DNA of 64,000 nucleotides. It comes from Tillus elongatus (Eukaryota > Arthropoda > Insecta > Coleoptera > Cleridae). Under the pieces are notes generated by a model. It ran no database searches. It was given only the letters and a program-made list of their open reading frames with translations, and was not told the DNA's origin. Location of the stretch: NCBI GenBank assembly GCA_964006375.1, contig OZ023269.1:9603926-9667925 (forward strand), read 5' to 3'. The position numbers and the translations under genes are program-made. Positions 1 to 9,975 of the stretch are shown piece after piece (the stretch's first letter is position 1; each line of letters opens with the position of its first letter).

Positions 1-300
1 TCCCTGATGCGGGCTCCTTCTCTTAAACCTTACATGCTTTACAATTCCACTTACTGGCCGACGGACTCGCTTGTTCGCGGTGACTCTAGAACTGAAAACT
101 CTCCGTCGGCGCTCTGTCCGGCCACAATTATTTTCCAAAATCGCGGCCGCCTAATTGCCCCCCCTACTAATTATTCTGTTCGACGTGCCGGATTTCGTAT
201 ATTACTCCACGGAAAATGTTGGAAAATATTCCAACCATCGCAAATGATAATTGCAGTTTATGGTGTAACATAATGCAGTGGCTATGACGGTAAATTAGGC
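1..300. other. GC-richer segment of unknown origin, possibly a retroelement fragment
   Basis: This opening stretch is clearly richer in G+C than the AT-rich DNA that follows from about 300. An open frame on the plus strand from 7 to 273 has no recognisable domain. The composition break suggests the end of an inserted element whose remainder lies left of the window, perhaps an LTR, but I see no terminal motif that proves it. Confidence 0.25.
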
Positions 301-540
301 CGGATAATCTCTCCAGGATTAGTCACTTCGTGACATAACTTAAAATTTTATCAAGTTAAAATGTGTGACTTAAAAATTAGAAACTTGATATAAACAATTA
401 CGACCTATTGTTGTTAAATTTTCCCTAGTTATCTGATACTTTTGACTATTTATGGAAGTATTTTAAGGGTTTTCAAATAGAATACAAATAATAAAGTATA
501 GGTGCTGTGACAAATTTTATTTGTAGGTATTGTTGCTTGC

Positions 541-640
541 AAATAGCCCAGTTCGTGAGGCGAGTAACCTCCAGTATTCGGACTAGGAGGTGGCAGGTTT
601 AAGTCCTGTATTCAGACAGCCGTTTTTTTTTCCTCTCAAA
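541..640 (+). repeat. tRNA-derived SINE head
   Basis: Two Pol III promoter-like boxes are spaced as in a tRNA gene. An A-box-like TAGCCCAGTTCG lies near 545-556 and a B-box-like GGTTTAAGTCC near 596-606. Between them a CCTCC/GGAGG pair could form an anticodon-like stem, and CAGG/CCTG flanks the B box as a T stem. The segment is followed by unrelated sequence with a T-run, as in a SINE body. There is no proper acceptor stem, so it is not a functional tRNA gene. The 3' end is not defined. Confidence 0.4.
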
Positions 641-799
641 TGTGGAAAGGCCAGCTTCTGATGATTTACGGGTGATGTCCTTTCTCTATATGTGTGTGGA
701 AGCTCCCCCTGCACAAATCTAAGACATCTAGATGTGGAGCTTTTTACTGTGATGTTATTATTATTAGATTTAACATATTTTTCCAATCATCCGCTTTAT

Positions 800-1948
800 A
801 TAAAATTGCTTATTTTGGTAAAATTTCTTCACGTGTCAGTTCGCTTATGAAATAAAACATGTGTAACAAAAATTGATTATAACAGTTTTTATTGTTTAAA
901 ATTAGCCAGTAGAATTTTTGGGTTTGAAATTTCCCAGTGCTTAATTTTCTATTTCTGTTGGCTAAGGGCTTAAAAAAAGTGTTCTTTTAAAAATGTGTGG
1001 ATTAGGGTGACCGTTTTCATGGGTTATTTTCAGGATATTGTACTTAGTTGGTTATTGCTTTATAGAGCCAACATCTAAGAGTTTGAGAAAATTAATGTAA
1101 AAATGGATTTGGGACACTTTGTATGTTTTTGATTATTTAAACAATTGTTGTATAAACATGTTTATTTTTAATATTAAGTTTGTATATGACGCTTATTTAG
1201 TTTCAAATTCCAACTTCATATATTTCATGTCTACATTTCGTCTCATAAAACTTTTGGATTTTGAAAGATATCTGTGCCATTTCAATTACATTTATGTGTT
1301 TTCTTTAATTACATTTATGTGTTTTCTTTAATTACATTTGTGTTTTCCTTAATTACTTTTATGTATTCTCTTCAACTGTGTTTATGTATTTCCTATTATT
1401 TATGATAATATATTTATTTCACTTATTTTTACTTTTCTCACTTCATATTGTTTGCACATGACATCAAAACAGTAAATACATAAATTAGGCTGTGAAAGAT
1501 AGAATTAGGAATGGTGTTTTTAAGGTTTGCATTGGTTTTATTAAAAGAATTAATAAACGATAAGGTCATACTTTTAGAGATTAGATATGATTTAATATTT
1601 TGTGTATATTTGAAAAAGTCTATTATATATGTGTGAACTGTATTTAAAAACATATACTGAATTTAAGTCAAAAATGACTGTTATTTTATTATGATATATC
1701 GATAAAATATGTAAGTTAGTAAGATACGTTTTTATGATAACGAGCTTTGTATAACAACTGTTATTATAAATATAAGTGAAATGAATAGTAATATATAATA
1801 ATATATCAGTGTTGTCTTATTTTCTGCTATTTATTAAAATATATCACATACGAGAATTTATCCTAAAGTCTTTGTAAAACTACACAAATTATATAATTTA
1901 AGGGTGTGTTAAGCTCCAAACTGAATCCGAATTAATGCTTTGATTGAA
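800..1948. other. AT-rich DNA without a recognisable gene
   Basis: Open frames here are short, AT-driven and lack any domain. The only structure I see is a small tandem repeat of about 23 bp (a TTTATGTGTTTTC core) from about 1284 to 1391, in roughly four to five decaying copies. Confidence 0.5.
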
Positions 1949-2275
1949 AAAAAGCCTGGACGCCGCAAGTGCATTATGGTAGTGAATTTTCATAGAAATG
2001 ATCTGGTACAAAATATTGTATTATAACTTTTCTCTTGTAACATAGAAATCTAAATTTTGGTGTATAGTTTAATTTTTATATTGTAAAACTACATACCAAA
2101 TTTGGTTATTATAGCTTTTTTATTTTTTGAGATACAAATTTTTTTCGAATGAAAACTCAAAACTCAACCTCGTCCGATTTTCCTGACCAACGAACTTAGC
2201 CAAGCCATTTACAAAGGGAAGGTACATCCCCAATTTTATCAAAATCGGCCCATTATTTTTTGAGTTATCGGTGTT

Positions 2276-2276
<1 letters not shown>
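1949..2276 (+). repeat. Interspersed repeat shared with 9393-9745
   Basis: The block opening with GCAAGTGCATTATGGTAGTG closely matches the start of the block at 9393. Both continue with alternating thymidine-rich lines and end near a TTTTTTTCGAA stretch. Two dispersed copies with the same start imply a mobile or amplified non-coding element. No coding capacity or clear termini are visible. Confidence 0.5.

Positions 2277-2370
<94 letters not shown>
2277..2370. repeat. (TA)n microsatellite
   Basis: Almost pure TA dinucleotides. It abuts the repeat block at 2371-2480. That block's relative at 50410-50491 also abuts a (TA)n run, so the microsatellite is probably part of that repeat. Confidence 0.9.
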
Positions 2371-2373
<3 letters not shown>

Positions 2374-2480
2374 ATATAAAAATTGGATATGGGTTCTAAG
2401 GGTCCGTCCTAGTTTCTGCTCATTTGCAAACAAATTTTCAATATTCAAGTCAGGATCTCCCCATTAGTGAATTTTTTCTA
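2371..2480 (+). repeat. (TA)n-associated dispersed repeat, copy 1
   Basis: Contains a core, including CTCATTTGCAAA and ATCTCCCCATTAGTGAATTTTT, that recurs in reverse complement at 50410-50491. Both copies sit directly beside a (TA)n run on the same side of the core. The element class is not recognisable. Confidence 0.55.
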
Positions 2481-2878
2481 CGAAAATTCACTAAAATTGT
2501 GCACTATAGGCAATGCTAAATTACTTCCAAGGTTGAAAATACGTGATTCTCCAAAATAGTTCAAAATACGCAATTCTCCAAAATAGTTCAAAATCGAACT
2601 TTAAGGGGCTCGATGCTGCCAGAGGTAGGTCATGTTAGAGCTAGAACTACAGCTTAAGACAAATTTAAGTAGGTGTTTCAGGCACTTACATATTTAGCAC
2701 AGTTGAACCTTAATACTATCCCAGTAGGGAAAAGCATTATGAGTAGGTCTGAGAGTGAGTGAGGACGCTTCTCGTAAACTGTCGAGGTCCTTGCTTGCTA
2801 CACCATGATTGACTGCTGATGGAATCACGTGACTCGTGTACACGTTTGTAATGTTGGCGCGATAAATGTATCATCATT

Positions 2879-5475
2879 CTGGCGCCAGAATAGCAAAAAG
2901 AAGCCGGCAAAGGTCAAAAGAAATTCAGTTGTCAGTTACAGACCTCCCAGTTAGCTGGCGTCAGCATCTACATGCCACTAAGCAGCGATCAATCAACTAT
3001 TACCTTATGGATGAATTTTCTAGGGCAGGCGGTCGGGGTCGATCGGGCGGCTCCAGATCGCCGAGTTTGGCATGGGTTCGAATCCCATGTAGGTCTGGCG
3101 CCAGAATAGCAAAAAGAAGCTGGCAAAGGTCAAAAGAGATTCCGTTGTCAGTTACAGACCTCCCAGTTAGATGGCGTCAGCATCTTCATACCACTTAGCA
3201 GCGATCAATCAACTATTACCTTATGAATGAATTTTCTAGGGCAGGCGGTCGGGCGGCTCCAAATCGCCGAGTTTGGCATGGGTTCGAATCCCATGTAGGT
3301 TCTGGCGCCAGAATAGCAAAAAGAAGCCGGCAAAGGTCAAAAGAGATTCAGTTGTCAGTTACAGACCTCCCAGTTAGATGGCGTCAGCATCTACATGCCA
3401 CTAAGCAGCGATCAATCAACTATTACCTTATGGATGAATTTTCTAGGGCAGGCGGTCGGGCGGCTCCAAATCGCCGAGTTTGGCATGGGTTCGAATCCCA
3501 TGTAGGTTCTGGCGCCAGAATAGCAAAAAGAAGCCGGCAAAGGTCAAAAGAGATTCAGTTGTCAGTTACAGACCTCCCAGTTAGATGGCGTCAGCATCTA
3601 CATGCCACTAAGCAGCGATCAATCAACTATTACCTTATGGATGAATTTTCTAGGGCAGGCGGTCGGGCGGCTCCAAATCGCCAAGTTTGGCATGGGTTCG
3701 AATCCCATGTAGGTTCTGGCGCCAGAATAGCAAAAAGAAGCCGGCAAAGGTCAAAAGAGATTCAGTTGTCAGTTACAGACCTCCCAGTTAGATGGCGTCA
3801 GCATCTTCATACCACTTAGCAGCGATCAATCAACTATTACCTTATGGGTGAATTTTCTAGGGCAGGCGGTCGGGCGGCTCCAAATCGCCGAGTTTGGCAT
3901 GGGTTCGAATCTCATGTAGGTTCTGGCTCCAGAATAGCAAAAAGAAGCCGGCAAAGGTCAAAACAGATTCAGTTGTCAGTTACAGACCTCCCAGTTAGAT
4001 GGCGTCAGCATCTACATACCACTTAGCAGCGATCAATCAACTATTACCTTATGGATGAATTTTCTAGGGCAGGCGGTCGGGCGGCTCCAAATCGCCGAGT
4101 TTGGCATGGGTTCGAATTCCATGTATGTTCTGGCGCCAGAATAGCAAAAAGAAGCTGGCAAAGGTCAAAAAAGATTCAGTTGTCAGTTACAGACCTCCTA
4201 GTTAGATGGCGTCAGCATCTACATGCCACTAAGCAGCGATCAATCAACTACTACTTTATGGATGAATTTTCTAGGGCAGGCGGTCGGGGTCGGTCGGGCG
4301 GCTCCAGATCGCCGAGTTTGGCATGGGTTCGAATCCCATGTAGGTTCTGGCGCCAGAATAGCAAAAAGAAGCCGGCAAAGGTCAAAAGAAATTCAGTTGT
4401 CAGTTACAGACCTCCCAGTTAGCTGGCGTCAGCATCTACATGCCACTAAGCAGCGATCAATCAACTATTACCTTATGGATGAATTTTCTAGGGCAGGCGG
4501 TCGGGCGGCTCCAAATCGCCGAGTTTGGCATGGGTTCGAATCCCATGTAGGTTCTGGCGCCAGAATAGCAAAAAGAAGCCGGCAAAGGTCAAAAGAGATT
4601 CAGTTGTCAGTTACAGACCTCCCAGTTAGATGGCGTCAGCATCTTCATACCACTTAGCAGCGATCAATCAACTATTACCTTATGGATGAATTTTCTAGGG
4701 CAGGCGGTCGGGCGGCTCCAAATCGCCGAGTTTGGCATGGGTTCGAATCCCATGTATGTTCTGGCGCCAGAATAGCAAAAAGAAGCCGGCAAAGGTAAAA
4801 AAAGATTCAGTTGTCAGTTACAGACCTCCTAGTTAGATGGCGTCAGCATCTACATGCCACTAAGCAGCGATCAATCAACTATTACCTTATGGATGAATTT
4901 TCTAGGGCAGGCGGTCGGGGTCGGTCGGGCGGCTCCAGATCGCCGAGTTTGGCATGGGTTCGAATCCCATGTATGTTCTGGCGCCAGAATAGCAAAAAGA
5001 AGCCGGCAAAGGTCAAAACAGATTCAGTTGTCAGTTACAGACCTCCCAGTTAGATGGCGTCAGCATCTACATGCCACTAAGCAGCGATCAATCAACTATT
5101 ACCTTATGGATGAATTTTCTAGGGCAGGCGGTCGGGCGGCTCCAAATCGCCGAGTTTGGCATGGGTTCGAATCCCATGTAGGTTCTGGCGCCAGAATAGC
5201 AAAAAGAAGCCGGCAAAGGTCAAAAAAGATTTAGTTGTCAGTTACAGACCTCCCAGTTAGATGGCGTCAGCATCTACATGCCACTAAGCAGCGATCAATC
5301 AACTATTACCTTATGGATGAATTTTCTAGGGCAGGTGGTCGGGGTCGGTCAGGCGGCTCCAAATCGCCGAGTTTAGCATGGGTTCGAATCCCATGTAGGT
5401 TCTGGCGCCAGAATAGCAAAAAGAAGCCGGCAAAGGTCAAAAAAGATTCAGTTGTCAGTTACAGACCTCCCAGTT
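2879..5475 (+). repeat. 207-bp satellite array, about 12.5 copies, with tRNA-like unit
   Basis: Monomers begin with the palindrome CTGGCGCCAG at 2879, 3095, 3302, 3509, 3716, 3923, 4130, 4347, 4554, 4761, 4978, 5185 and 5402; the last is partial. Most are 207 bp. Four are 216-217 bp because of an extra GGTCGG-type insertion just before the tRNA-like anticodon stem. Because 207 is divisible by three, open frames run through several monomers in a row, but no domain is encoded and the long monomers break the frame. Copies are highly similar, which points to recent homogenisation. Flanks are single copy. Confidence 0.95.
3230..3302 (+). other. tRNA-Trp(CCA)-like cloverleaf inside each satellite monomer (one copy shown)
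   Basis: The 7-nt strands 3230-3236 and 3295-3301 can pair at six of seven positions, allowing G-U. A 5-bp stem, 3252-3256 with 3264-3268, encloses the 7-nt loop CTCCAAA, which has anticodon CCA. In the longer monomers the loop reads CTCCAGA. The T arm, ATGGG/CCCAT around TTCGAAT at 3278-3294, is perfect. An A-box-like TAGGGCAGGCGG lies 44 nt upstream of the B box. The D arm is too short (15 nt) and does not pair well, so I read this as a tRNA-derived relic amplified in a satellite, not a working tRNA gene. Confidence 0.4.
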
Positions 5476-5859
5476 ATTTATTTATTTTTTGTTATTTTAC
5501 AATTCAATTTTCTGCTTTACTATTGGGTTTCAGTTTTAGTGGACATATATGATAATCACAGTTAACGACCAGTATGGTTGATGGCATGAACGATGATATT
5601 ATATTGATTGAACTCAGATAGTAGAAAATATTATAATGCCTATAGGGGTCTAATTTGGTATGTTGGACCCGCCCTCTGATTACCAAAGGTAACGTGTATA
5701 TTCTGGTGTCATCTATTTGTGAGATCTGTAACTGAAAACTGAATTTTTATTTCCCTTTGCGATTTTCTTTTTGCTTTGTTTGTTGATGTTATGAAATATG
5801 ATATTATTGATTCAACTCAGACAGTCAGAGATATTGTAATGCTTATAGTGTCCCCTGCT
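5476..5859. other. Spacer with a short diverged direct duplication
   Basis: No gene. A stretch of about 60 bp around 5590-5650 recurs in diverged form around 5799-5855, sharing the order of a GATATTAT, an AACTCAGA and a TATAATGC-like segment. It separates the satellite from the LINE remnant. Confidence 0.4.
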
Positions 5860-7640
5860 CTGGTGCCTAGTTGTGGACGGCCTGTTAGGGAGGCTCTCGG
5901 GAGGGACGACATTGTCATCATAGTCCGAGGGAAGGTTACACAATCAGTGTGGGAGTGCATGCAGAAAGTGGTGGAAAATGGACAGTTGATCAAGGGCTCT
6001 GGGTGAGCTCCGAGAAAGCAACTGTTTACGAGGAGGAGAAAGTGGGAGAGCCACATAACTCTGACTCTATACGGCAGAAACATCCCAATGGCCAGGGAGG
6101 TAAAATATCTTGGGGTCGTATTGGATACTCTAAGCTAACCTGAAATGGTCACATTGAAAAAATACTACGTAAGGCAGTTATGACCCTAGTCGTCACTAGG
6201 TGGCTATATGGAAAAACGTGGGGACTAATACCTAGTATGGCACACTGGCTGTACACAAGGGTGGTCAGACCATCGTTAACATACGCGGCACTGGTCTCGT
6301 GGTGACACAATCCAGTGCCAAACAAAACCTAGGCAAGATCCAAAGGTAGGCTTGCCTAGGCATCACAGGGGCCATGACTTCAACCTCAACAGACGCCATG
6401 CAGGTGTTGCTGGATCTGCCCCCCATCCAATTTAGTTATCATGGTGGAGGCCAGGCTAGGACTATACACACTAGCCTGCAATTATAGACTGAATATCAAC
6501 CCAGGTTACAGGGGCCACTGCAAAATTAAGATCGTGAAAGAGCACATGCTTGAAATGAGGTCAGACTTCGCGAGCCCGCGAATCTGCAGGGAAAACAATT
6601 TTACAGTGGAAATCCCGACCACGTGGCATGGCGGAGGAGATGCCGAGCCTACCATGGGACGCGCTCGCCTGGTTAACGGACGGTTCTTGCGGTGAGCGTG
6701 GAACGGGGGCAGGCATTTATTCGGAAGGACCGAGGGTAAATCACAGTTTTTCCCTCGGAGCTCATGCAACGGTCTTTCAGGCCGAAATGTACGCCATCCT
6801 GCACTGCGTGCGAGAGAACAAGAGGAGAGGCTACACCAACAAGCGAATCCTCATAGCCACAGGCAGCCCTTAACGCCCTAAGTAGACAACGGGTAAATTC
6901 CAGGCTGGTAAATGAATGCAGAGACGAGACGAGCGACTTGGCTGGGCAGAATGAGTTCACCCTCATCTGGGTGCCGGGTCACTCGGGCGTCAAAGGCAAT
7001 GAAGAAGCTGACAGTCTCGCGAAGAGGGAGGCAGCAGAACCATTTATGGGACCAGAACCGGCTCTGGGCGTGATAAAGAGCACTGCCAGGGGTGCTATTA
7101 AGTCCTGGGTCAGAAACGAACACAAGGTGTACTGGACAGACTGTCCAGGGCTCAGACATGGGAAGTCAGGAATTGAGGAACCCAGTTCAAAGAGAGCTGT
7201 GGAGATGCTAAATCTTATCAGAGGACAGCCAGGAACATAACAGGACTCTTGACGGACACATGGCCGTCAGCATAAAATGGGGCGGTTCGAGGGGGACCTG
7301 GCATGCAGATTCTGCGGCAAGGGGGAGGAATCAGCCCAGCACATCTTGTGCGAGTGTAAAGCTCTGGACCGCAAGAGACAACTGATCTAAGGACAGCCTA
7401 GACCGGAGACAGAGCAATATAAAACTTCACCCTACCAATTGCTGTGCAGACTAGTTCAAGGCAGTGATTTTGAAATGGGTGGAGTAGAAAAGACAAAGGG
7501 CATGCACAATAAGCCAAAGGCTGCGGTGCTATCGGGGCGGTAAAAACGCGGGCGAGCCCTAAGGGAAAAAATGCCTATTGGGGGATTCGAACGGAAATCT
7601 TCTTGTCTAATTTAGTATGTTATACCTGTGCGTTGACCCC
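5860..7640 (+). pseudogene. RNase H-bearing LINE remnant (RT end, RNase H, zinc knuckle), copy 1
   Basis: The 3' half of a non-LTR retrotransposon ORF2. Around 5895-5945 the RT catalytic loop survives as RDDIVIIVRGK in place of the usual YADD. The thumb sequence REVKYLGVVLD follows near 6090-6130. An RNase H domain spans about 6650-7030: its first motif is damaged, AEMYAILHC and IWVPGHSGVKGNEEADSLAK are intact. A Cys/His knuckle with HILCECKAL lies near 7300-7370. Numerous stops and frameshifts are present. The same family recurs at 36200-37667, in better condition. RT plus C-terminal RNase H is typical of the I/R1/LOA group of LINEs. The element is 5'-truncated, as usual. Confidence 0.85.
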
Positions 7641-8550
7641 AACCAGCTACCCTAGAGTATTTGCCGTAAGGTACTAGTTGCCCGGAAAGATGAAAGAATT
7701 ATCACTATGGTGGCTAGATCCTAAATGGTTACAAGGTCACGACTACCACAAGCAAGCAGAGAAGCCACAAGAACTATCCGAAAAAAGAAAGGAGTCAAAG
7801 TTGATGGTTTATCTAAATATACAATGCAACAGATCTGGGTCAAAGATTCTCATTATTTACCAGAATGATCCGTGTCATAGCAATTTATCCATAATCTATG
7901 AATAAATAACAAGATAGGTGGATATCTTAATACGTAAGAAATTAATGAAGCTGAAAACGGAATGGTTCAAGAGGAGTTTACAAAAGAAAGCAATGAGCTA
8001 CAGGGAAAGAAACCATTACACAAAAAGAGCAAAATATGAAATCTGCATCCATTTGTAGACCAGAATAATGAGGGTCGGAGGAAGATTGGAGAACTCCTTA
8101 CTCCCCTATGGAGAAAAAATACCCCATTAGAAGCGCAAAATCGCACCTTGCGACACTAATTAATTAGAGGCGCATAGTACCACCCTTCACGGTGGTAACT
8201 AGGAAAGGAATGTTCACAGAAAATATTGGATAACGAATCCAGATGCATTAAAAAAATCAGTAAATAATTGCATAAAATGCATCGGTTACAAAGCCAAAAC
8301 AACAGAGCAGTTGATGGGTCAATTGCCGGCAGTAAGAGTTACAGCCACTTATACACACACTGGAATGGATTATGCAGGTACGAGCAACAAAGGGAAGAGG
8401 TCACAAATCTTACAAGGGCTATCTGGTAATATTTGTATGCTTGTCAACAAAAGCAATTTATATAGAAGTCTGTCACTCGATCTTTCATGCGTGCCTTAAA
8501 AAGGTTTATAGCCAGAAGAGATATGTGTAGTGATATGAGACAACATTTGT

Positions 8551-9007
8551 TACGTTTTTATTTATTTTCTATTATTATATTCCAATCAGACACAATTGTC
8601 GTTTATGACGTCATTGCTCCTTTCCGTCGAATAGCTGTCTACACTGTGGTTTAATGCGGATAAGTAATGTCACTTGTCTTAGAAAGGCTATAAATACGAA
8701 AGGATTTGCTGAAAGTTTCTCTTTTAATTCATTTAAAATCTAATGTGCACATCAAATAAAATTATGATGTAGGCCAGTTTAGATGTTTCAGTGAATTAAA
8801 GAGAGGAACTTTGAGCAAATCCTTTCATATTTATAGCCTTCTAAGACAAGTGACGTTTCTTATCCAGTTTATGTTGACTTTAAGGTGTCATGGCTTTCTG
8901 CATTAAACCACAGAGTAGATGGTCATTCGATGAACAGAAGCAATGACGTCATAGACGACAATGATGTCTATGATTGTAATAATAGAAAATAAATAAAAAC
9001 TTTTAAC
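8551..9007. mobile_element. Foldback MITE with 8-bp target duplication, inside the BEL/Pao remnant
   Basis: Two arms of about 220 bp are inverted copies of each other: 8551-8750 region and 8800-9007 region, both containing the AAGGATTTGCTC-type, ACAAGTGACG-type and TGACGTCAT-type segments. They flank a spacer of about 50 bp. The octamer ACATTTGT occurs immediately outside at 8543-8550 and 9008-9015. An 8-bp duplication suggests mobilisation by a hAT-like or other 8-bp-cutting transposase, though the tips do not match a classic hAT terminus. It has no coding capacity. The integrase reading resumes on the right side, which confirms insertion into the older element. Confidence 0.75.
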
Positions 9008-9392
9008 ACATTTGTAGGAGTAAACTCAGCATTTCAAAACGAGGTCCTAAGAATCAGCAAAAAAACTTCAAATCGGGATAATATAGCACATCTGGGTTTG
9101 CAGTGGCATTTCAGCACCTCACTTTGGAGGGCAGATTTGAATTGTGTGAAATTTCACCTCAAGCGTGTGATTTAAGCATCGAGGTTGACATACAAAGAGC
9201 TAACCAGTATAACTTATCAAATAGAAGCATGTTTAAATTCAAGACCACTTTGTCCATTATCTGACGATGTCGACAAATTTAAAGTATTGACTCCTGCACA
9301 TTTCCTCATCGGGAGAGAGCTACTAGCTCCAATAAGTCATATCTGAGAACATTAATGGTAATCTACAGGAAAGATGGAGGACAATACAAAAA

Positions 9393-9745
9393 TCTCTGGG
9401 CGCAGCAAGTGCGTTATGGTAGTGAATTTTTATTAATTGCTTCAAATTTGAATAACTCAATTTTCTATAAATTTAGAAACTTTAATTTTGGTATGTAGTA
9501 AGGTCTTTCCTAGGGCAAAATATCCACCAAATTTCATTAAAATAACTTTGTAATTTTCGGAGAAAAAATTTTTTTCGAAAGAAAATTTAAAACTTGAATA
9601 ACTCAATTTTTTATAAACTTAGAAAGTTGAATTTTGGTACGTAGTAAGGTCTCTCCCAAGGCAACATATATAGTAAATTTCATTAGAGCAGCTTTGTTAT
9701 TTTCGGAGAAACAAAATTTTTTTGAAAGAAAACTCAGCAGATACA
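9393..9745 (+). repeat. Interspersed repeat, second copy, inserted in the BEL/Pao remnant
   Basis: Related to 1949-2276 by its opening GCAAGTGCGTTATGGTAGTG. Within the copy, a line ending in TTTTCGGAGAAA and TTTTTTTCGAAAGAAAA is repeated twice about 155-160 bp apart, so it is itself a short tandem structure. It interrupts the integrase reading between about 9390 and 9745. Confidence 0.5.
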
Positions 9746-9975
9746 AATAGAAATTCAAGAATATGGTACACGCAGGTAACATGGTATTAATACGAAATGA
9801 CAATAATACTGCAGAAAATGGCCGCTGGGTAGGATAGTTAAAACATATCCAGACAAACAAGGAATACCAAGGGTAGCAGAAATTGGAACAGCAAGGAGTG
9901 TAACGATGGAAAGGCCAATACATAAGCTAATCCTATTACCCAATACAACCAACAATCAAGAAACAATAGAAGCAA

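Larger units (their letters stand above)
7672..9975 (+). pseudogene. BEL/Pao LTR retrotransposon pol remnant (integrase region)
   Basis: Fragments in the expected order of a BEL/Pao pol. LWWLDPKWLQ near 7700 comes from the protease/RT-to-integrase linker. A degraded zinc-binding segment runs to about 8290. LMGQLPAVRV followed by HTGMDYAG at 8310-8370 is the integrase core start and includes its first catalytic Asp. After the 8551-9007 insertion come HLGLQWHF near 9095 and a stretch ending LTPAHFLIGREL near 9290-9325. The C-terminal WPLGRIVKTYPDKQG near 9815-9865 and RPIHKLILLP end it. It is broken by many frameshifts and by two inserted repeats. No LTRs were identified. Confidence 0.75.

Noticed and set aside
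2239..2448. Open frame of Tyr-Ile repeats (and similar ones near 50427, 57555, 57611, 59697, 59725, 59764)
   Set aside because: Translation of (TA)n microsatellites; no gene.
3230..3302. Functional tRNA-Trp gene
   Set aside because: D arm too short and unpaired, acceptor stem imperfect, and present as a satellite component.
2866..5552. Chain of Arg/Ser-rich open frames
   Set aside because: The satellite period of 207 bp is a multiple of three, so frames stay open by default; long monomers break them and no domain is present.
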